Positions 50,015 to 59,149 of a DNA stretch of 64,000 nucleotides are shown in pieces. Made by a program: the position numbers and the translations under genes. Position 1 is the first letter of the stretch, and every line of letters begins with the position of its first letter. The stretch spans positions 4,092,001 to 4,156,000 of the forward strand of contig OY970387.1 in NCBI GenBank assembly GCA_963719485.1, written 5' to 3'. This DNA comes from Bog-473 sp963719485 (lineage in GTDB: Bacteria; Actinomycetota; Acidimicrobiia; Acidimicrobiales; RAAP-2). The notes beneath the pieces are model-generated. The model saw only the letters and a list, made by a program, of their open reading frames with translations. It was not told the DNA's origin and did no database searches.

Positions 50015-51097
50015 TCAAAAGATGATCACGCTCCGGGCGGCGTCCCCTCGTTGAAGTTTGCGGAAGCCGTCATTCACATCGGCCAACGAGATACGTTCCG
50101 AAATCATCTCGTCGAGCCGAAGACGTCCCTGCCTGTACAGCTCTACGTAGCGTGGAATGTCGACCCGGAAGCAACTCGAGCCCATGTTGGACCCCTTGAG
50201 GGTTCTGCCCCCGAGAAGGGCTGGTCCTGACAGCTCCAACGTCTCTCCGATCGGAATCATGCCAACGACTGTTGCGGTGCCACCTCGTTCAAGCATTTTG
50301 AATGCTTGCTGGGCGGTCCGCGCCGAACCAATCGCCTCGAATGCGTACTCCACGCCCCCCTGCGTCAGTTCGAGCACCGAGGCCACTGGGTCAACGTTTG
50401 ACCCGTTCACGACATCAGTGGCACCCAATTGCTTGGCCAAGTCCAGCTTTGAGTCATTGAGATCCACGGCAACGATGCGGCTTGCTCCGGCGAGGAATGC
50501 GCCTTGAATACAGGACAGGCCCACGCCTCCACAACCGATGATGGCCACGGTGGAACCTGGAGGAACGGACGCAGTCCGAAACACTGCCCCCAGGCCGGTC
50601 ATGACTCCGCAACCGAGAAGCGCAGCCCGATCCAGCGGCATGTCATCGGCGATCTTCACGACGGCGTTCTCGTGGACCAGCATTTGCTCGGCGAATGATC
50701 CCATGCCGGCGAACTGATCGACGTACTGGCCGCCCTCCTGCAATCGCGATATGTCTCCTTCTGACCGCTGCAGTTCGGGCGACGTACAGAGGTAGGACCG
50801 CCCCGTAAGGCAGTACTTACAACTTCCGCAGAAACCCGTCAGCGAGGTCACAACGTGGTCGCCCGGGACTACGTACGTCACTTCACTACCCACTGCTTCC
50901 ACCACGCCGGCAGACTCGTGGCCCATGACAGAGGGCGTCACTGCGAGTGGATATTTGCCGTCCATAAAATGGAAGTCGCTGTGACAGAGGCCGGCGGCGG
51001 CGTTGCGGATCAAGACCTCCCTGGCCTGGGGCTTGTCAATCTGAAGATCGGCAATTTCCAACCAGCCCGGACTTTCGCGTAAGACGGCACCTTGCAT
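50015..51097 (-). CDS. Zinc-dependent alcohol dehydrogenase (MDR family)
   Basis: 360 aa. It has the catalytic zinc site (Cys-His in GLCHSDFHF and GHESAGVVEAVG), the structural zinc cysteines in GFCGSCKYCLTGRSYLC, and the nucleotide motif GCGGVGLSCIQGA. The layout is of the NAD-linked class III/mycothiol-like branch. It probably oxidises a primary alcohol formed by the P450. The adjacent divergent aldehyde dehydrogenase would complete conversion to the acid. No clear ribosome site precedes ATG 51097; an AT-rich palindrome lies in the shared upstream region. Confidence 0.9.
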   Translation of the reverse strand: MQGAVLRESPGWLEIADLQIDKPQAREVLIRNAAAGLCHSDFHFMDGKYPLAVTPSVMGHESAGVVEAVGSEVTYVVPGDHVVTSLTGFCGSCKYCLTGRSYLCTSPELQRSEGDISRLQEGGQYVDQFAGMGSFAEQMLVHENAVVKIADDMPLDRAALLGCGVMTGLGAVFRTASVPPGSTVAIIGCGGVGLSCIQGAFLAGASRIVAVDLNDSKLDLAKQLGATDVVNGSNVDPVASVLELTQGGVEYAFEAIGSARTAQQAFKMLERGGTATVVGMIPIGETLELSGPALLGGRTLKGSNMGSSCFRVDIPRYVELYRQGRLRLDEMISERISLADVNDGFRKLQRGDAARSVIIF

Positions 51098-51207
51098 ATA
51101 GGGAATAATCCCACAGCCAACAACGCCCGATGGAAAGCCGGTCTCACCAGGGCGATCCGTTGGTTATCACTCCTTGGGCAAGGCGGCAGACTACCTTTCC
51201 AGAGCCG

Positions 51208-51219
51208 CACTATATAGTG
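51208..51219. promoter_or_regulatory. Perfect 12-bp palindrome CACTATATAGTG
   Basis: It lies in the 286-bp region between the alcohol and aldehyde dehydrogenase genes, 110 bp from one start and 164 bp from the other. Symmetry and AT-rich core suit a dimeric repressor site. No other gene is seen in 51098-51383. Confidence 0.45.
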
Positions 51220-51383
51220 GACACGGATCGGGAGATCGATATACGGAACTGTCGCTGTCGGGTTTCGTGCGTCCACGGCGAGCGATACGGCAGCGCAGGT
51301 CAGCTTCCGACGAGAGGTCGCAGGACAGCGCCGCTCGTGGCGCAGGCAGCCATGAGCTGATTGAAGAAGCAAGGGGTCATCTC

Positions 51384-52838
51384 ATGGACATTCGCGACTC
51401 GCTGTACATCGACGGCGACTGGATCAAGCCCACGACAGACCGGATGATCGAGGTCATTTCGCCGGTCAGTGAGGACACGGTCGCCCGGGTACCTGACGGT
51501 CAGTCGGCTGACATCGACGCTGCAGTCCAAGCGGCTCGGCGGTCCTTCGATACTGGTGTGTGGCGCCTACGCACCGCCACCGAACGATCGGACCTCCTCG
51601 ACCGGGCCCATGCGCTTCTCCAGTCCCGATCAGAAGAACTGGCCCAGCTCATCACCAAGGAGATGGGTTCGACAATCACCTTCTCGACACTGGCCCAGGT
51701 ACCAGCGCCGCTCGCATTCTTGCGCTACTACTCAGACTTGGCCCGCGATTTTCAGTTCGACGAGATTCGGACGGCCGGTGGCACCAGCATCGTGACCCAC
51801 GAGCCCGTCGGCGTGGTCGGCGCCATCGTCCCGTGGAATACCCCCCTGTTGACCACAATGTTGAAAGTCGCTCCCGCTCTCGCCGCTGGATGTTCAGTCG
51901 TACTCAAACCCGCTCCGGCGTCACCTCTCGATGCTTTCGTCTTGGCTGAGGCGCTGCACGAAGCGGGCCTGCCGGCCGGCGTCTTCAATGTCGTCCCCGC
52001 TGATGGAGCAGGCGGGGAAGCCCTGGTACGGCACCCGGGGGTCGACAAAATTGCCTTCACGGGTAGCACCGCCGCGGGGAAGCACATTGCAAGTCTGTGT
52101 GGCGAAAGCGTCAAGCGGATCAGCCTTGAATTGGGCGGGAAATCTGCGGCCATCGTCCTCGAAGATGCTCCCCTCGAGCAGGTCGTCGCTGGTCTTCTCT
52201 CGATGTCGTTCACAAATAGCGGCCAGATGTGCGTTGCCAAGTCCCGGATCTTGGTTCCTCGATCTCGCTCGGCCGAGATATCGACCGCTCTGGCAGACGC
52301 CGTGGGGTCAATGCCGATCGGCGATCCTGCGGACCCTTCCGTCCGGATCGGGCCGCTCGTGTCTGAAGCTCAGCGAGCTCGGGTTGAAGGGTACATCGAC
52401 GTCGGGCAGAAGGAGGGAGCCAAGGTTCTGCTGGGCGGTGGGCGCCCGCAAGGAATTCAACGAGGCTGGTATGTGGAGCCGACGATCTTCATTGGCGTCC
52501 ACAACCAGATGCGGATTGCCCGCGAGGAGATTTTCGGCCCGGTGGTGTCAATTCTCGATTACGACACGCCGGAGGACGCCATTGCCATCGCCAACGATTC
52601 CAATTTCGGGCTCTCCGGCGCAGTATTCACTGCAGACGTCGAGAAGGGGATTGACGTGGCTCGGCAGGTCCGGGTGGGGATGTACTCCGTGAACGGCGCC
52701 AATCAGGCAGCGCATACCCCGGTCGGAGGTTTCAAGGAGTCCGGGATCGGCCGCGAAGTTGGACCAGAAGCCTTCCAGATGTACCTCGAGATCAAGTCGA
52801 TCGCTATTCCGCCCCCGGAGCCCAGCAACCAGGATTAG
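51384..52838 (+). CDS. Aldehyde dehydrogenase
   Basis: 484 aa from ATG 51384, with AAGGGG eight bases upstream; the frame extends to 51174 but that part looks non-coding. It shows VGAIVPWNTPLLTTMLKVAP, LELGGKSAAIV (catalytic Glu), NSGQMCVAKSRI (catalytic Cys), FTGSTAAGKHI and FGLSGAVFTAD. It would oxidise an aldehyde to the carboxylic acid with NAD(P). Paired with the divergent alcohol dehydrogenase, it likely follows P450 hydroxylation. Confidence 0.92.
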   Translation: MDIRDSLYIDGDWIKPTTDRMIEVISPVSEDTVARVPDGQSADIDAAVQAARRSFDTGVWRLRTATERSDLLDRAHALLQSRSEELAQLITKEMGSTITFSTLAQVPAPLAFLRYYSDLARDFQFDEIRTAGGTSIVTHEPVGVVGAIVPWNTPLLTTMLKVAPALAAGCSVVLKPAPASPLDAFVLAEALHEAGLPAGVFNVVPADGAGGEALVRHPGVDKIAFTGSTAAGKHIASLCGESVKRISLELGGKSAAIVLEDAPLEQVVAGLLSMSFTNSGQMCVAKSRILVPRSRSAEISTALADAVGSMPIGDPADPSVRIGPLVSEAQRARVEGYIDVGQKEGAKVLLGGGRPQGIQRGWYVEPTIFIGVHNQMRIAREEIFGPVVSILDYDTPEDAIAIANDSNFGLSGAVFTADVEKGIDVARQVRVGMYSVNGANQAAHTPVGGFKESGIGREVGPEAFQMYLEIKSIAIPPPEPSNQD

Positions 52839-52900
52839 CCGCTGCAGCCGGCTCTCACGCATCCGGCGACGGGGCCCGGGGTGTCGACCCGCAGCAAGAT

Positions 52901-54256
52901 TTACATTGCTCCGAATAGCCGCTTGGCTTCGCTCCGCAAGTGATCTCGAAATTCGGGATGCGCGACCTCGATAAGTGCGTGAGCACGCTCCCGCTGTGTC
53001 TTGTTGAGAAGTTCTGCCACCCCGAACTCAGTCACGACGGTGTCAGCAATATCACGGGTCAGCGTCACGACCTGTCCTGCGGGCATCTCGGGAACAATCC
53101 TCGAGACGACGCCCTTCTGTGCCGTGGACGGTATGACCGTCACGGATCGCCCACCCTTCGACATGAAGGCCCCGAGAGCGTAGGCGAACTGTCCCCCGGT
53201 GCCGCTCCAAATGCGGCTGCCAAACTGGCCGGCCGCAACTTGACCCGTGAGGTCCACGACAAGGGCTTGATTGATCGCCACAAGGTTGTCATTTTTCGCG
53301 ATGGCCACGGGGTTGTGGATGTAGCTGACGTCATAGAACTCGAACATCGGATTGTCTTGCAGCGCCGCGGTTTCGTGCGGCAGACCGACCGCCATCGTCG
53401 TGACAAATCGTCCCGGATGCTCCGCAAGATATTTGCTATTGATCACTCCTCGCAGAGCGAGATCGATGGCGCCCGGAATCGCGAGTTCTGCAAAGTAGCC
53501 CAGATCGTTCTTGCCATCGAACGTTCCGCTGATTGCCAGCGACGACGTCGTTGTACCTGTCCCGATCTGCAACGAATCCCCGTCGCGCACCAATGAAGCG
53601 ATATGGCCTGCGATAGCCCTGTTTGTCGGGTCGTTCGCTTGTGCGACCAGGCGATTCTTCCACCGCCCCGAGCTCTCCACGTCAGGCGACATCGCCGGCT
53701 CTTCCTCCACAAACCAATCGATGTCGGTGACCGGAACCCACGTGTCGCCGAAGGTGCGCATGACGTCGTCACTCACGATGGCGATGGTCGTTCTTGCGTG
53801 CGAGAGGGTGGTACGTACATCCCACAGCGAGTTACCAAGGCAGCACCACCCAGCCTGATTCGGTGGTGTCACGCGAATCAGATTGACGTCAACCGTCTTG
53901 GCGCCTGGGCGGCCATCATCGAGTGCCTTATGAGCGCCCCAGACCCACCATGGCGTGTAATCGGCCAGAAACGAGTTGAGGGCTTCTCGCGAGCCTGGGG
54001 TCGCAAAGTAGGTATTGACATGAAGGCGCTCCGCGAGTTCCGGCGTGAGCCAATCCAGTTCCGGGCCAGTCGTCGTGGTGAAGTCGATCGGCGTTCCGCT
54101 GCCAATTAAGCCGGCAACAATGGAGTCGACGTTGTGACCCAAGGTGCCGTAAACGTGATCCCCGGGATTGATCTTGCTAATGGCGTCCTCGTGGGTCACG
54201 ACCCTCTGCCGATAATGCTGGAGCCACCCCGGCAGCGTGGCTTCTTCTTCAGACAC
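52901..54256 (-). CDS. Acetyl-CoA hydrolase/4-hydroxybutyrate CoA-transferase family protein
   Basis: 451 aa from GTG 54256. The family pattern is clear: HVYGTLGHNVDSIVAGLI, LQIGTGTTTSSLAISG and HPGRFVTTMAVGL. MFEFYDVSYIHNP holds the Glu expected to form the CoA thioester intermediate, and the C-terminal GGQFAYALGAFMSKGG closes the active site. It would move CoA between carboxylic acids, activating the substrate or recycling CoA. It converges on the aldehyde dehydrogenase gene (62 bp), supporting use of the acid produced there. Confidence 0.86.
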   Translation of the reverse strand: MSEEEATLPGWLQHYRQRVVTHEDAISKINPGDHVYGTLGHNVDSIVAGLIGSGTPIDFTTTTGPELDWLTPELAERLHVNTYFATPGSREALNSFLADYTPWWVWGAHKALDDGRPGAKTVDVNLIRVTPPNQAGWCCLGNSLWDVRTTLSHARTTIAIVSDDVMRTFGDTWVPVTDIDWFVEEEPAMSPDVESSGRWKNRLVAQANDPTNRAIAGHIASLVRDGDSLQIGTGTTTSSLAISGTFDGKNDLGYFAELAIPGAIDLALRGVINSKYLAEHPGRFVTTMAVGLPHETAALQDNPMFEFYDVSYIHNPVAIAKNDNLVAINQALVVDLTGQVAAGQFGSRIWSGTGGQFAYALGAFMSKGGRSVTVIPSTAQKGVVSRIVPEMPAGQVVTLTRDIADTVVTEFGVAELLNKTQRERAHALIEVAHPEFRDHLRSEAKRLFGAM

Positions 54257-54560
54257 TCGTCCGCAGAATCACCATCGCCGCGCCCCTTTCTCGCTCTTTG
54301 GAAGGATTCGCACAATCACCGTGCCAGCGCCCCCCGGCTCCAATCCGGCAAATATGCAGGCCCGGCAGTGGATCCCTGGATTGGGGCTGCGCCCTAAAAT
54401 GATTCTAATATGATCTTCTGGACATTAACAGATGCTCCATCGCATCACCCTCGACGAGTCGCTGAGGGGGCCAGATCCCTGCTGGTATATCCCTTCAACG
54501 CAGGTCCTTGACTGAGGTCGTGGGGTTCCCGCCTGAACGGGCCCTCAAAAGGAGAGTTGC
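54257..54560. promoter_or_regulatory. Divergent region CoA-transferase / LLM oxidoreductase
   Basis: 304 bp without a gene. AT-rich ATGATTCTAATATGATC (54399-54415) could be a promoter or operator. AAAAGGAGAG (54547-54556) is the ribosome site of GTG 54561. Confidence 0.4.
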
Positions 54561-55574
54561 GTGGAATTTGGAATCAGTTTCCCCTCCAGCCTCGATGCAC
54601 CCGGCCAGGCCGCACTGGCAGAAGATCTCGGGTTCTCCCATGTCGGCTTTTACGACACGCCGGCACTGGAGCCGGACGTCTGGATAACCATCGCCAATGC
54701 CGTGCAGGCCACTCGGCGTATCCAGGTGGGGACCCAGGTGCTCATTCCAAGCCTCAGGCACCCCATCGCCCAGGCCGCCGCTATATCGACGGTGGAGCAA
54801 CTCGCACCCGGCCGCCTTTTCCTCGGGGTGGGCACAGGCTTTACCGGACGAATGGCGATGGGACAGCGGCCGCTCACCTGGGCCTCCATGAGAAGGTTCC
54901 TCTCCGAGATGCGGGCCCTGCTCGCCGGTGAGCAGATCGAAATCGATGGGGCGACGACTCAGCTTCTGCATCACAAGCCAGACTTCGGTTCCGCGACACC
55001 GATTCGCGTGCCGTGGCTAGTGGCAGCGAACGGCCCCAAGGGCATCGCCGTCGCCAGAGAACTCGGCGACGGGCTCATCTATGGCGGACCACACGAGCAC
55101 GTCCCCGCTGGCTTTCGCACACTCCAGATGAGTGCTGGCAACGCCATCATCCTCAAGAAGGGTGAAACGGCCTCCTCACCTCGAGTCCTCAAGGCGGCTC
55201 AGATCCCCTTCGCCACGCAATACCACGTGGTCTACGAAGGTACCTCAAGCTCGGCCGTCGAGCGGCTGCCCTACGGGAGCGAGTGGCTCGCAGCCCTGCA
55301 GCGTCACCCAGCGGAGATCCGTCACCTCATTGTGCACGATCTTCATTGCGTCGGAGTGACCTCGCACGATGAGGCCTTTATTGAACGGCACCCCGACACG
55401 CTCGCGGAGTTCGCTTCTCAGATCGCCATCACGCCTGCCATGCTCCGAGAGCGGGTCGATGCGATTGCAGCCCTTGGGGCGACGAGGATCTCATTTGCGT
55501 CATACATGGAGGCCGACTGGACCTCCGTTTTGCACGCCTACGCTGACGCCGTCGGCTTGCAGCAACCCTCCTAG
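54561..55574 (+). CDS. LLM-class (F420-dependent type) oxidoreductase
   Basis: 337 aa from GTG 54561 with a clear ribosome site. It is a luciferase-fold barrel: MEFGISFPSSLDAPGQA, RRIQVGTQVLIPSLRHPI, GRLFLGVGTGFTGRMAMG and VAANGPKGIAVARELGDGL. This is the actinobacterial F420-dependent subfamily, distinct from the copy at 33085-34119. It could reduce a double bond or oxidise an alcohol in the pathway. It ends 204 bp from the convergent binding-protein gene, with a long inverted repeat between. Confidence 0.87.
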   Translation: MEFGISFPSSLDAPGQAALAEDLGFSHVGFYDTPALEPDVWITIANAVQATRRIQVGTQVLIPSLRHPIAQAAAISTVEQLAPGRLFLGVGTGFTGRMAMGQRPLTWASMRRFLSEMRALLAGEQIEIDGATTQLLHHKPDFGSATPIRVPWLVAANGPKGIAVARELGDGLIYGGPHEHVPAGFRTLQMSAGNAIILKKGETASSPRVLKAAQIPFATQYHVVYEGTSSSAVERLPYGSEWLAALQRHPAEIRHLIVHDLHCVGVTSHDEAFIERHPDTLAEFASQIAITPAMLRERVDAIAALGATRISFASYMEADWTSVLHAYADAVGLQQPS

Positions 55575-55658
55575 CGAGGCCCAGCGGCCACTGGCGCTTC
55601 TGCGGAAACAAGCTGCCGGAACCATCCAACCTTCCGCTTGGAGGTTTTGTCGACGCGG

Positions 55659-55726
55659 GAAGTTCCCTCCCCTTGGGTAACCAGACCGTTTGCAGCCTCG
55701 TCGTCTTCCCAAGAGAAGGGAACTTC
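55659..55726. terminator. 19-bp imperfect inverted repeat between convergent genes (bidirectional terminator)
   Basis: Arms at 55659-55677 and 55708-55726 pair at 17 of 19 positions (gaagttccct ... ttggg) with a 30-nt loop. It sits between the LLM gene and the convergent binding-protein gene, so it can end both transcripts. Confidence 0.65.
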
Positions 55727-55778
55727 TTGCAACGTATGTCAATCCGACTCTAAGAGTCTTGTCGTTTGACGGAGAGCG

Positions 55779-57053
55779 TCAGCTCTTGAAGTTGCCTGTG
55801 GTTGCTTCTTTCATGACTTTGGTGAAGTCGATTGGGGTGTTCTGCACCAACACTGGGACTCCGTTCTGGAGCTTCTCGTAGTAGATGTCCCCATCAATCA
55901 AGTTCGTCAACCCAGTTGGGCCGTGACCCTGCATGCTCGGGTGAATGGTAACGAGTCCCTGCAGATTCATCGTCTTGATCGTCTTGAGCGTCGACATGAC
56001 GTCCGTTGGTGTCACCGTACCCTTCACCTGGCTGATCGCTTGCTGGGCAGCGTACGTGCTCAACCAGGCAAAGAGTGCCGCACCGTCGTAGTAGGCCGGC
56101 CCAGCATTGGCGACCCCAGCCTTGCTGGCTTGAGCCATCTCCGACCTGAACAGCTTCACGCCAGGGAGATTGGTCGCCGTTTGCGGTGGAGGTGTGAGGT
56201 CGGTGAGCAGGAACCCATTCGGAAGCTGCTTCAGCTGGATGTTGTTGTATCCAACCGAGGTCTCCGCAAAAGCCATGTGCAGACCAAGCTGCTGCGCCGA
56301 AGTGGAGAATGCCTTGAGCGCCGGGCCTTGCTCAATGAGCACGACGCCATTCGCACCTTGACTATTCAATGACTCGACGAACGGGGTGTAGTCCGAAGCG
56401 GTCAGAGCAATGGGAACGCTGCCGGCGGCCGAACTCTTTTGGCCCGACGGGGTCTTCAGTCCAGAGTCTGCGTACTTGAGAAACACCTGGGCTTGCTGGG
56501 AAAGAATCGAGATGTCCGCAAAAGCGATACCCACCTTCGGGTGGCCCTCCTTGACTAGCAATGCCACGTCGGAGATCAGGACTCCTTCCGCGCCGGGGCC
56601 AATCGGAAACGTGTCTGACGCCGTGAAATCTCCCGGAAGCTGCGCCAATACGAAATATGGGATTTTCGCCGCTTCGAGGATGGGGTCAAGGTTCGAGCCA
56701 TAGAAGCACTCCCCAACTACCGCGACGGCGCCGTCTGACACCGCTTGTCGGCCGCAACCTGCGGCCAGGTTCGGGTCGTTTTGAAAGTTGCAACCGACAA
56801 CCTTGAGTTGCCGGCCGTTAATCCCACCCTTTGCGTTGATGGCTTTCGCCGCTGCCAACGCTCCGCTCAGGATCTCGGGAGTCGGGGTCGCGGCACCAGC
56901 AGCCGCAGAGGCCGGAGGATTCGAATAGACCGCCTCGATGACAACCGGCGCAGAAGATGCCGCACTCGCCGTGGTACCCGCCACAGCGCTGCATGCAATC
57001 AGCCCAGCCCCCATCGCCAAGACAGCGGTTGTTGCACGGAAAAGCTTGCCCAT
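55779..57053 (-). CDS. Liv-type ABC transporter substrate-binding lipoprotein
   Basis: 424 aa from ATG 57053; the frame extends to 57161 but that part looks non-coding. The signal peptide ends in a lipobox (GLIACSAVAG, LIAC), so it should be lipid-anchored. The mature protein has the type 1 binding fold (INAKGGINGRQLKVVGCNF, VAVVGECFYGSNLDPILEAA). No permease or ATPase lies beside it, so it probably feeds the LivHMG-LivF importer at 22-26 kb or one encoded elsewhere. It would capture a pathway substrate. It is downstream of the Ltp2-like thiolase, with its own promoter. Confidence 0.86.
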   Translation of the reverse strand: MGKLFRATTAVLAMGAGLIACSAVAGTTASAASSAPVVIEAVYSNPPASAAAGAATPTPEILSGALAAAKAINAKGGINGRQLKVVGCNFQNDPNLAAGCGRQAVSDGAVAVVGECFYGSNLDPILEAAKIPYFVLAQLPGDFTASDTFPIGPGAEGVLISDVALLVKEGHPKVGIAFADISILSQQAQVFLKYADSGLKTPSGQKSSAAGSVPIALTASDYTPFVESLNSQGANGVVLIEQGPALKAFSTSAQQLGLHMAFAETSVGYNNIQLKQLPNGFLLTDLTPPPQTATNLPGVKLFRSEMAQASKAGVANAGPAYYDGAALFAWLSTYAAQQAISQVKGTVTPTDVMSTLKTIKTMNLQGLVTIHPSMQGHGPTGLTNLIDGDIYYEKLQNGVPVLVQNTPIDFTKVMKEATTGNFKS

Positions 57054-57131
57054 ATTTGGTCGGACCCCCCGACTGCTCGGGCCGGCAGGCGTGATCCAGT
57101 ATTGGCACCCGCATGGCTTGAATGTCGTTAA

Positions 57132-57161
57132 ACGGTAACGTCCCATAAATGGGAATGTCAA
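57132..57161 (-). promoter_or_regulatory. Promoter with palindromic spacer for the binding lipoprotein
   Basis: On the minus strand a perfect -35 TTGACA (57156-57161) is followed after 17-18 bp by TTACCG/TACCGT (57132-57138). The spacer contains the near-palindrome cccataaatggg (57142-57153), a likely operator between the -35 and -10 boxes. Confidence 0.5.
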
Positions 57162-57229
57162 GACAGCGACAACAAAAACTATATAACGTTGGCTGTAATC
57201 CGCGGGTGCATCCGGTTGGGCTTGGGACG

Positions 57230-58387
57230 TCAGGGGCGTTCGTTGGCCAAGACCAACGAACCGGCAGCCGTGAAGAACCCCCCGTTCCCCTGGACGAAAC
57301 TTGTCGTGGCGTTCGGAACCTGGGCCGCAGCAGTGCCCCGCAACTGGCGAACTGACTCCTGAATGGCGAACATTCCGTACATTCCCGTATGGGTGTACGA
57401 GAGCCCGCCTCCGTTGGTGTTCATGGGCAGCCTCCCACCTGGTGATGTGTGACCCTCCGCGACGAATGTCCCGGCTTCACCAGTACCGACGAAGCCAAGG
57501 TCCTCAAGTCCATACAGTGGGACATGGGCAAACGCGTCATAGATCATGAGGTGGTCAATATCCTTCGGACCCAGGCCTGATTCCTGCCATGCGGCCTCGC
57601 TCGAACGAACAAACGCTGCGCTCGTCGAGAAGTCCGCCATCTGCGACACCAGAGGGGTTTCGATGGCTTCCCCACTACCGAGCAGGTACACCGGCCGAGT
57701 TGGAAACTCCCCGATTCGGTCGGCAGACGTGACGATAAGGGCTCCACCACCGTCCGTCACCAAACACACCTCCGGCGCGTGGAACGGATATGCGATCATG
57801 CGCGACCCCAAGACCTCATCGACCGTGAGAAGATCTCGCTTCATCGCCCGGGGGACCTGGCTTGACCACTTGCGCTGTGCCACTGCGACCTCAGCTAACT
57901 GCTCGTGGGTTACCCCTCGCTCCTTCATGAATCGCAACGCCGGCACCGTAAACATGGTGGCTGGCCCCAAGGTTCCGTAGGGCACTTCGTATTGAGAAAT
58001 GAGTGACCTGGGACTCAGAGCAAAATTCGACATTCCATTCCGTGATCGACCCGATTCTCCGTGCGTGATCAGGATCGTGTGCGCCATACCAGCGGCGATG
58101 GCGGCCGCAGCATGCCTGACGTGCAGGAGAAAGGATGTGCCGCCCACCGAGGTTGTGTCGACCCAATTTGGTTTGATTCCCAGGTACAAAGCGAGCTCCA
58201 CTGCAGAGCAAGGCTCTGCGATGCCACCAGACCCAGCGATACCGTCGATTTCGCCTACGTCCACCTGCGCATCTCGCATTGCGTTGCGAGCGGCTTCGAC
58301 GTGCAGCTCCATCTGGGAGTGGTCAGGCAAGACCCCCACTTCGTCCGTTTCCGCCGCCCCGACGATCGCGATACTGCCTGGCTTCAC
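57230..58387 (-). CDS. Thiolase-like lipid-transfer protein (Ltp2-type aldolase subunit)
   Basis: 385 aa from GTG 58387, which overlaps the DUF35 stop (TAGTG). It is a thiolase-fold protein: SIAIVGAAETDEVGVLP, ILITHGESGRSRNGM, YDAFAHVPLYGLEDLGFVG and NTNGGGLSYTHTGMYGMFA. At the usual nucleophilic Cys position the sequence reads TTSVGGTSFLLH, so thiolase Cys is absent. This is typical of Ltp2-like retro-aldolases that work with a DUF35 partner to cleave steroid side chains. The adjacent DUF35 gene supports that call. The exact substrate is not known. Confidence 0.86.
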   Translation of the reverse strand: MKPGSIAIVGAAETDEVGVLPDHSQMELHVEAARNAMRDAQVDVGEIDGIAGSGGIAEPCSAVELALYLGIKPNWVDTTSVGGTSFLLHVRHAAAAIAAGMAHTILITHGESGRSRNGMSNFALSPRSLISQYEVPYGTLGPATMFTVPALRFMKERGVTHEQLAEVAVAQRKWSSQVPRAMKRDLLTVDEVLGSRMIAYPFHAPEVCLVTDGGGALIVTSADRIGEFPTRPVYLLGSGEAIETPLVSQMADFSTSAAFVRSSEAAWQESGLGPKDIDHLMIYDAFAHVPLYGLEDLGFVGTGEAGTFVAEGHTSPGGRLPMNTNGGGLSYTHTGMYGMFAIQESVRQLRGTAAAQVPNATTSFVQGNGGFFTAAGSLVLANERP

Positions 58388-58800
58388 TATGCATCCCCCC
58401 CGGTCGGAGCGAACACGGGAACCGACTCCGATCCACGCGGCTCAAACTCGACGCGTAGCGGCATATCGAGTTTCAGATTCTCGGGAGTGTTTTCGATCCC
58501 GACAATATTCGTCATCATGCGAGGCCCCTCCTCGAGCTCCACGACCGCGATTGCGTAAGGACCATCGTCCTCGAACCCCGGGGCGGGTCGGTGATTGATC
58601 ACATACGAATAGAGAGTCGCCCTGCCGCTGGCCTGCACCCATTCGACATCGCCACCGATCGTGAACGGAGAAGAGATGCGGGGCGGGAAGAAGAACTGTC
58701 CCGTCGTCACGCAGCGCTGGATCCACAACTCTCCGTCTCGCGCCCCGTCCCAATATCGCTGAGCCTCTGGCGAGGGCACAGGAGTTGGTTTGTCAGTCAC
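58387..58800 (-). CDS. DUF35 OB-fold protein, partner of the Ltp2-like thiolase
   Basis: 137 aa from GTG 58800; the frame extends to 58941 but that part looks non-coding. It has the DUF35 pattern: an N-terminal helix (SPEAQRYWDGARDGELWIQR), the CVTTGQFFFPP segment in place of the rubredoxin-like zinc ribbon, and an OB-fold (WVQASGRATLYSYVI, PYAIAVVELEEGPRMMTNIV). Zinc cysteines are mostly lost (a single Cys). DUF35 proteins form the aldolase complex with Ltp2-like proteins and channel acyl-CoA. The one-base overlap with the thiolase gene supports a stable complex. Confidence 0.86.
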   Translation of the reverse strand: MTDKPTPVPSPEAQRYWDGARDGELWIQRCVTTGQFFFPPRISSPFTIGGDVEWVQASGRATLYSYVINHRPAPGFEDDGPYAIAVVELEEGPRMMTNIVGIENTPENLKLDMPLRVEFEPRGSESVPVFAPTGGDA

Positions 58801-59149
58801 GTCGGTCAGGTTTCCTTCCTTTTCATGCGAGCCGCCACGTCTGCGGTCGGCATTCCACCAGCGGAACGCTCGAAATACTCCTCGGCCACGACAGCTCCAC
58901 GGCTTTCGTCGCCTAAGCCAAGTATTCCCATATTGGGCCACGGCAGAGCGCTTGGGGATTAGCCGGTCTTATCTTGGCATCCCGAGACCTTGCCTCGCCA
59001 GCTCCATGGCCACTTCATGGCTGCTCGGGGCGAGCGTGTACGAAATCCCTGGTCGAGCAGACATTTTGCCGGTTCGGACCTTTTCTCTTGGCCGGAAGTT
59101 GGTTGAAGGGGGGTGACGCCTATCCTCGCCCGTTGTATATATTGCGTCC
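58801..59149. promoter_or_regulatory. Divergent region DUF35-Ltp2 / acyl-CoA dehydrogenase pair
   Basis: 349 bp with no gene called. CCATATTGG lies at 58928-58936, within CCCATATTGGG, and gtatatattgcg (59134-59145) is just before GTG 59150. AAGGAAGG (58812-58821 region, minus strand) is the likely ribosome site of the DUF35 gene. Confidence 0.45.
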
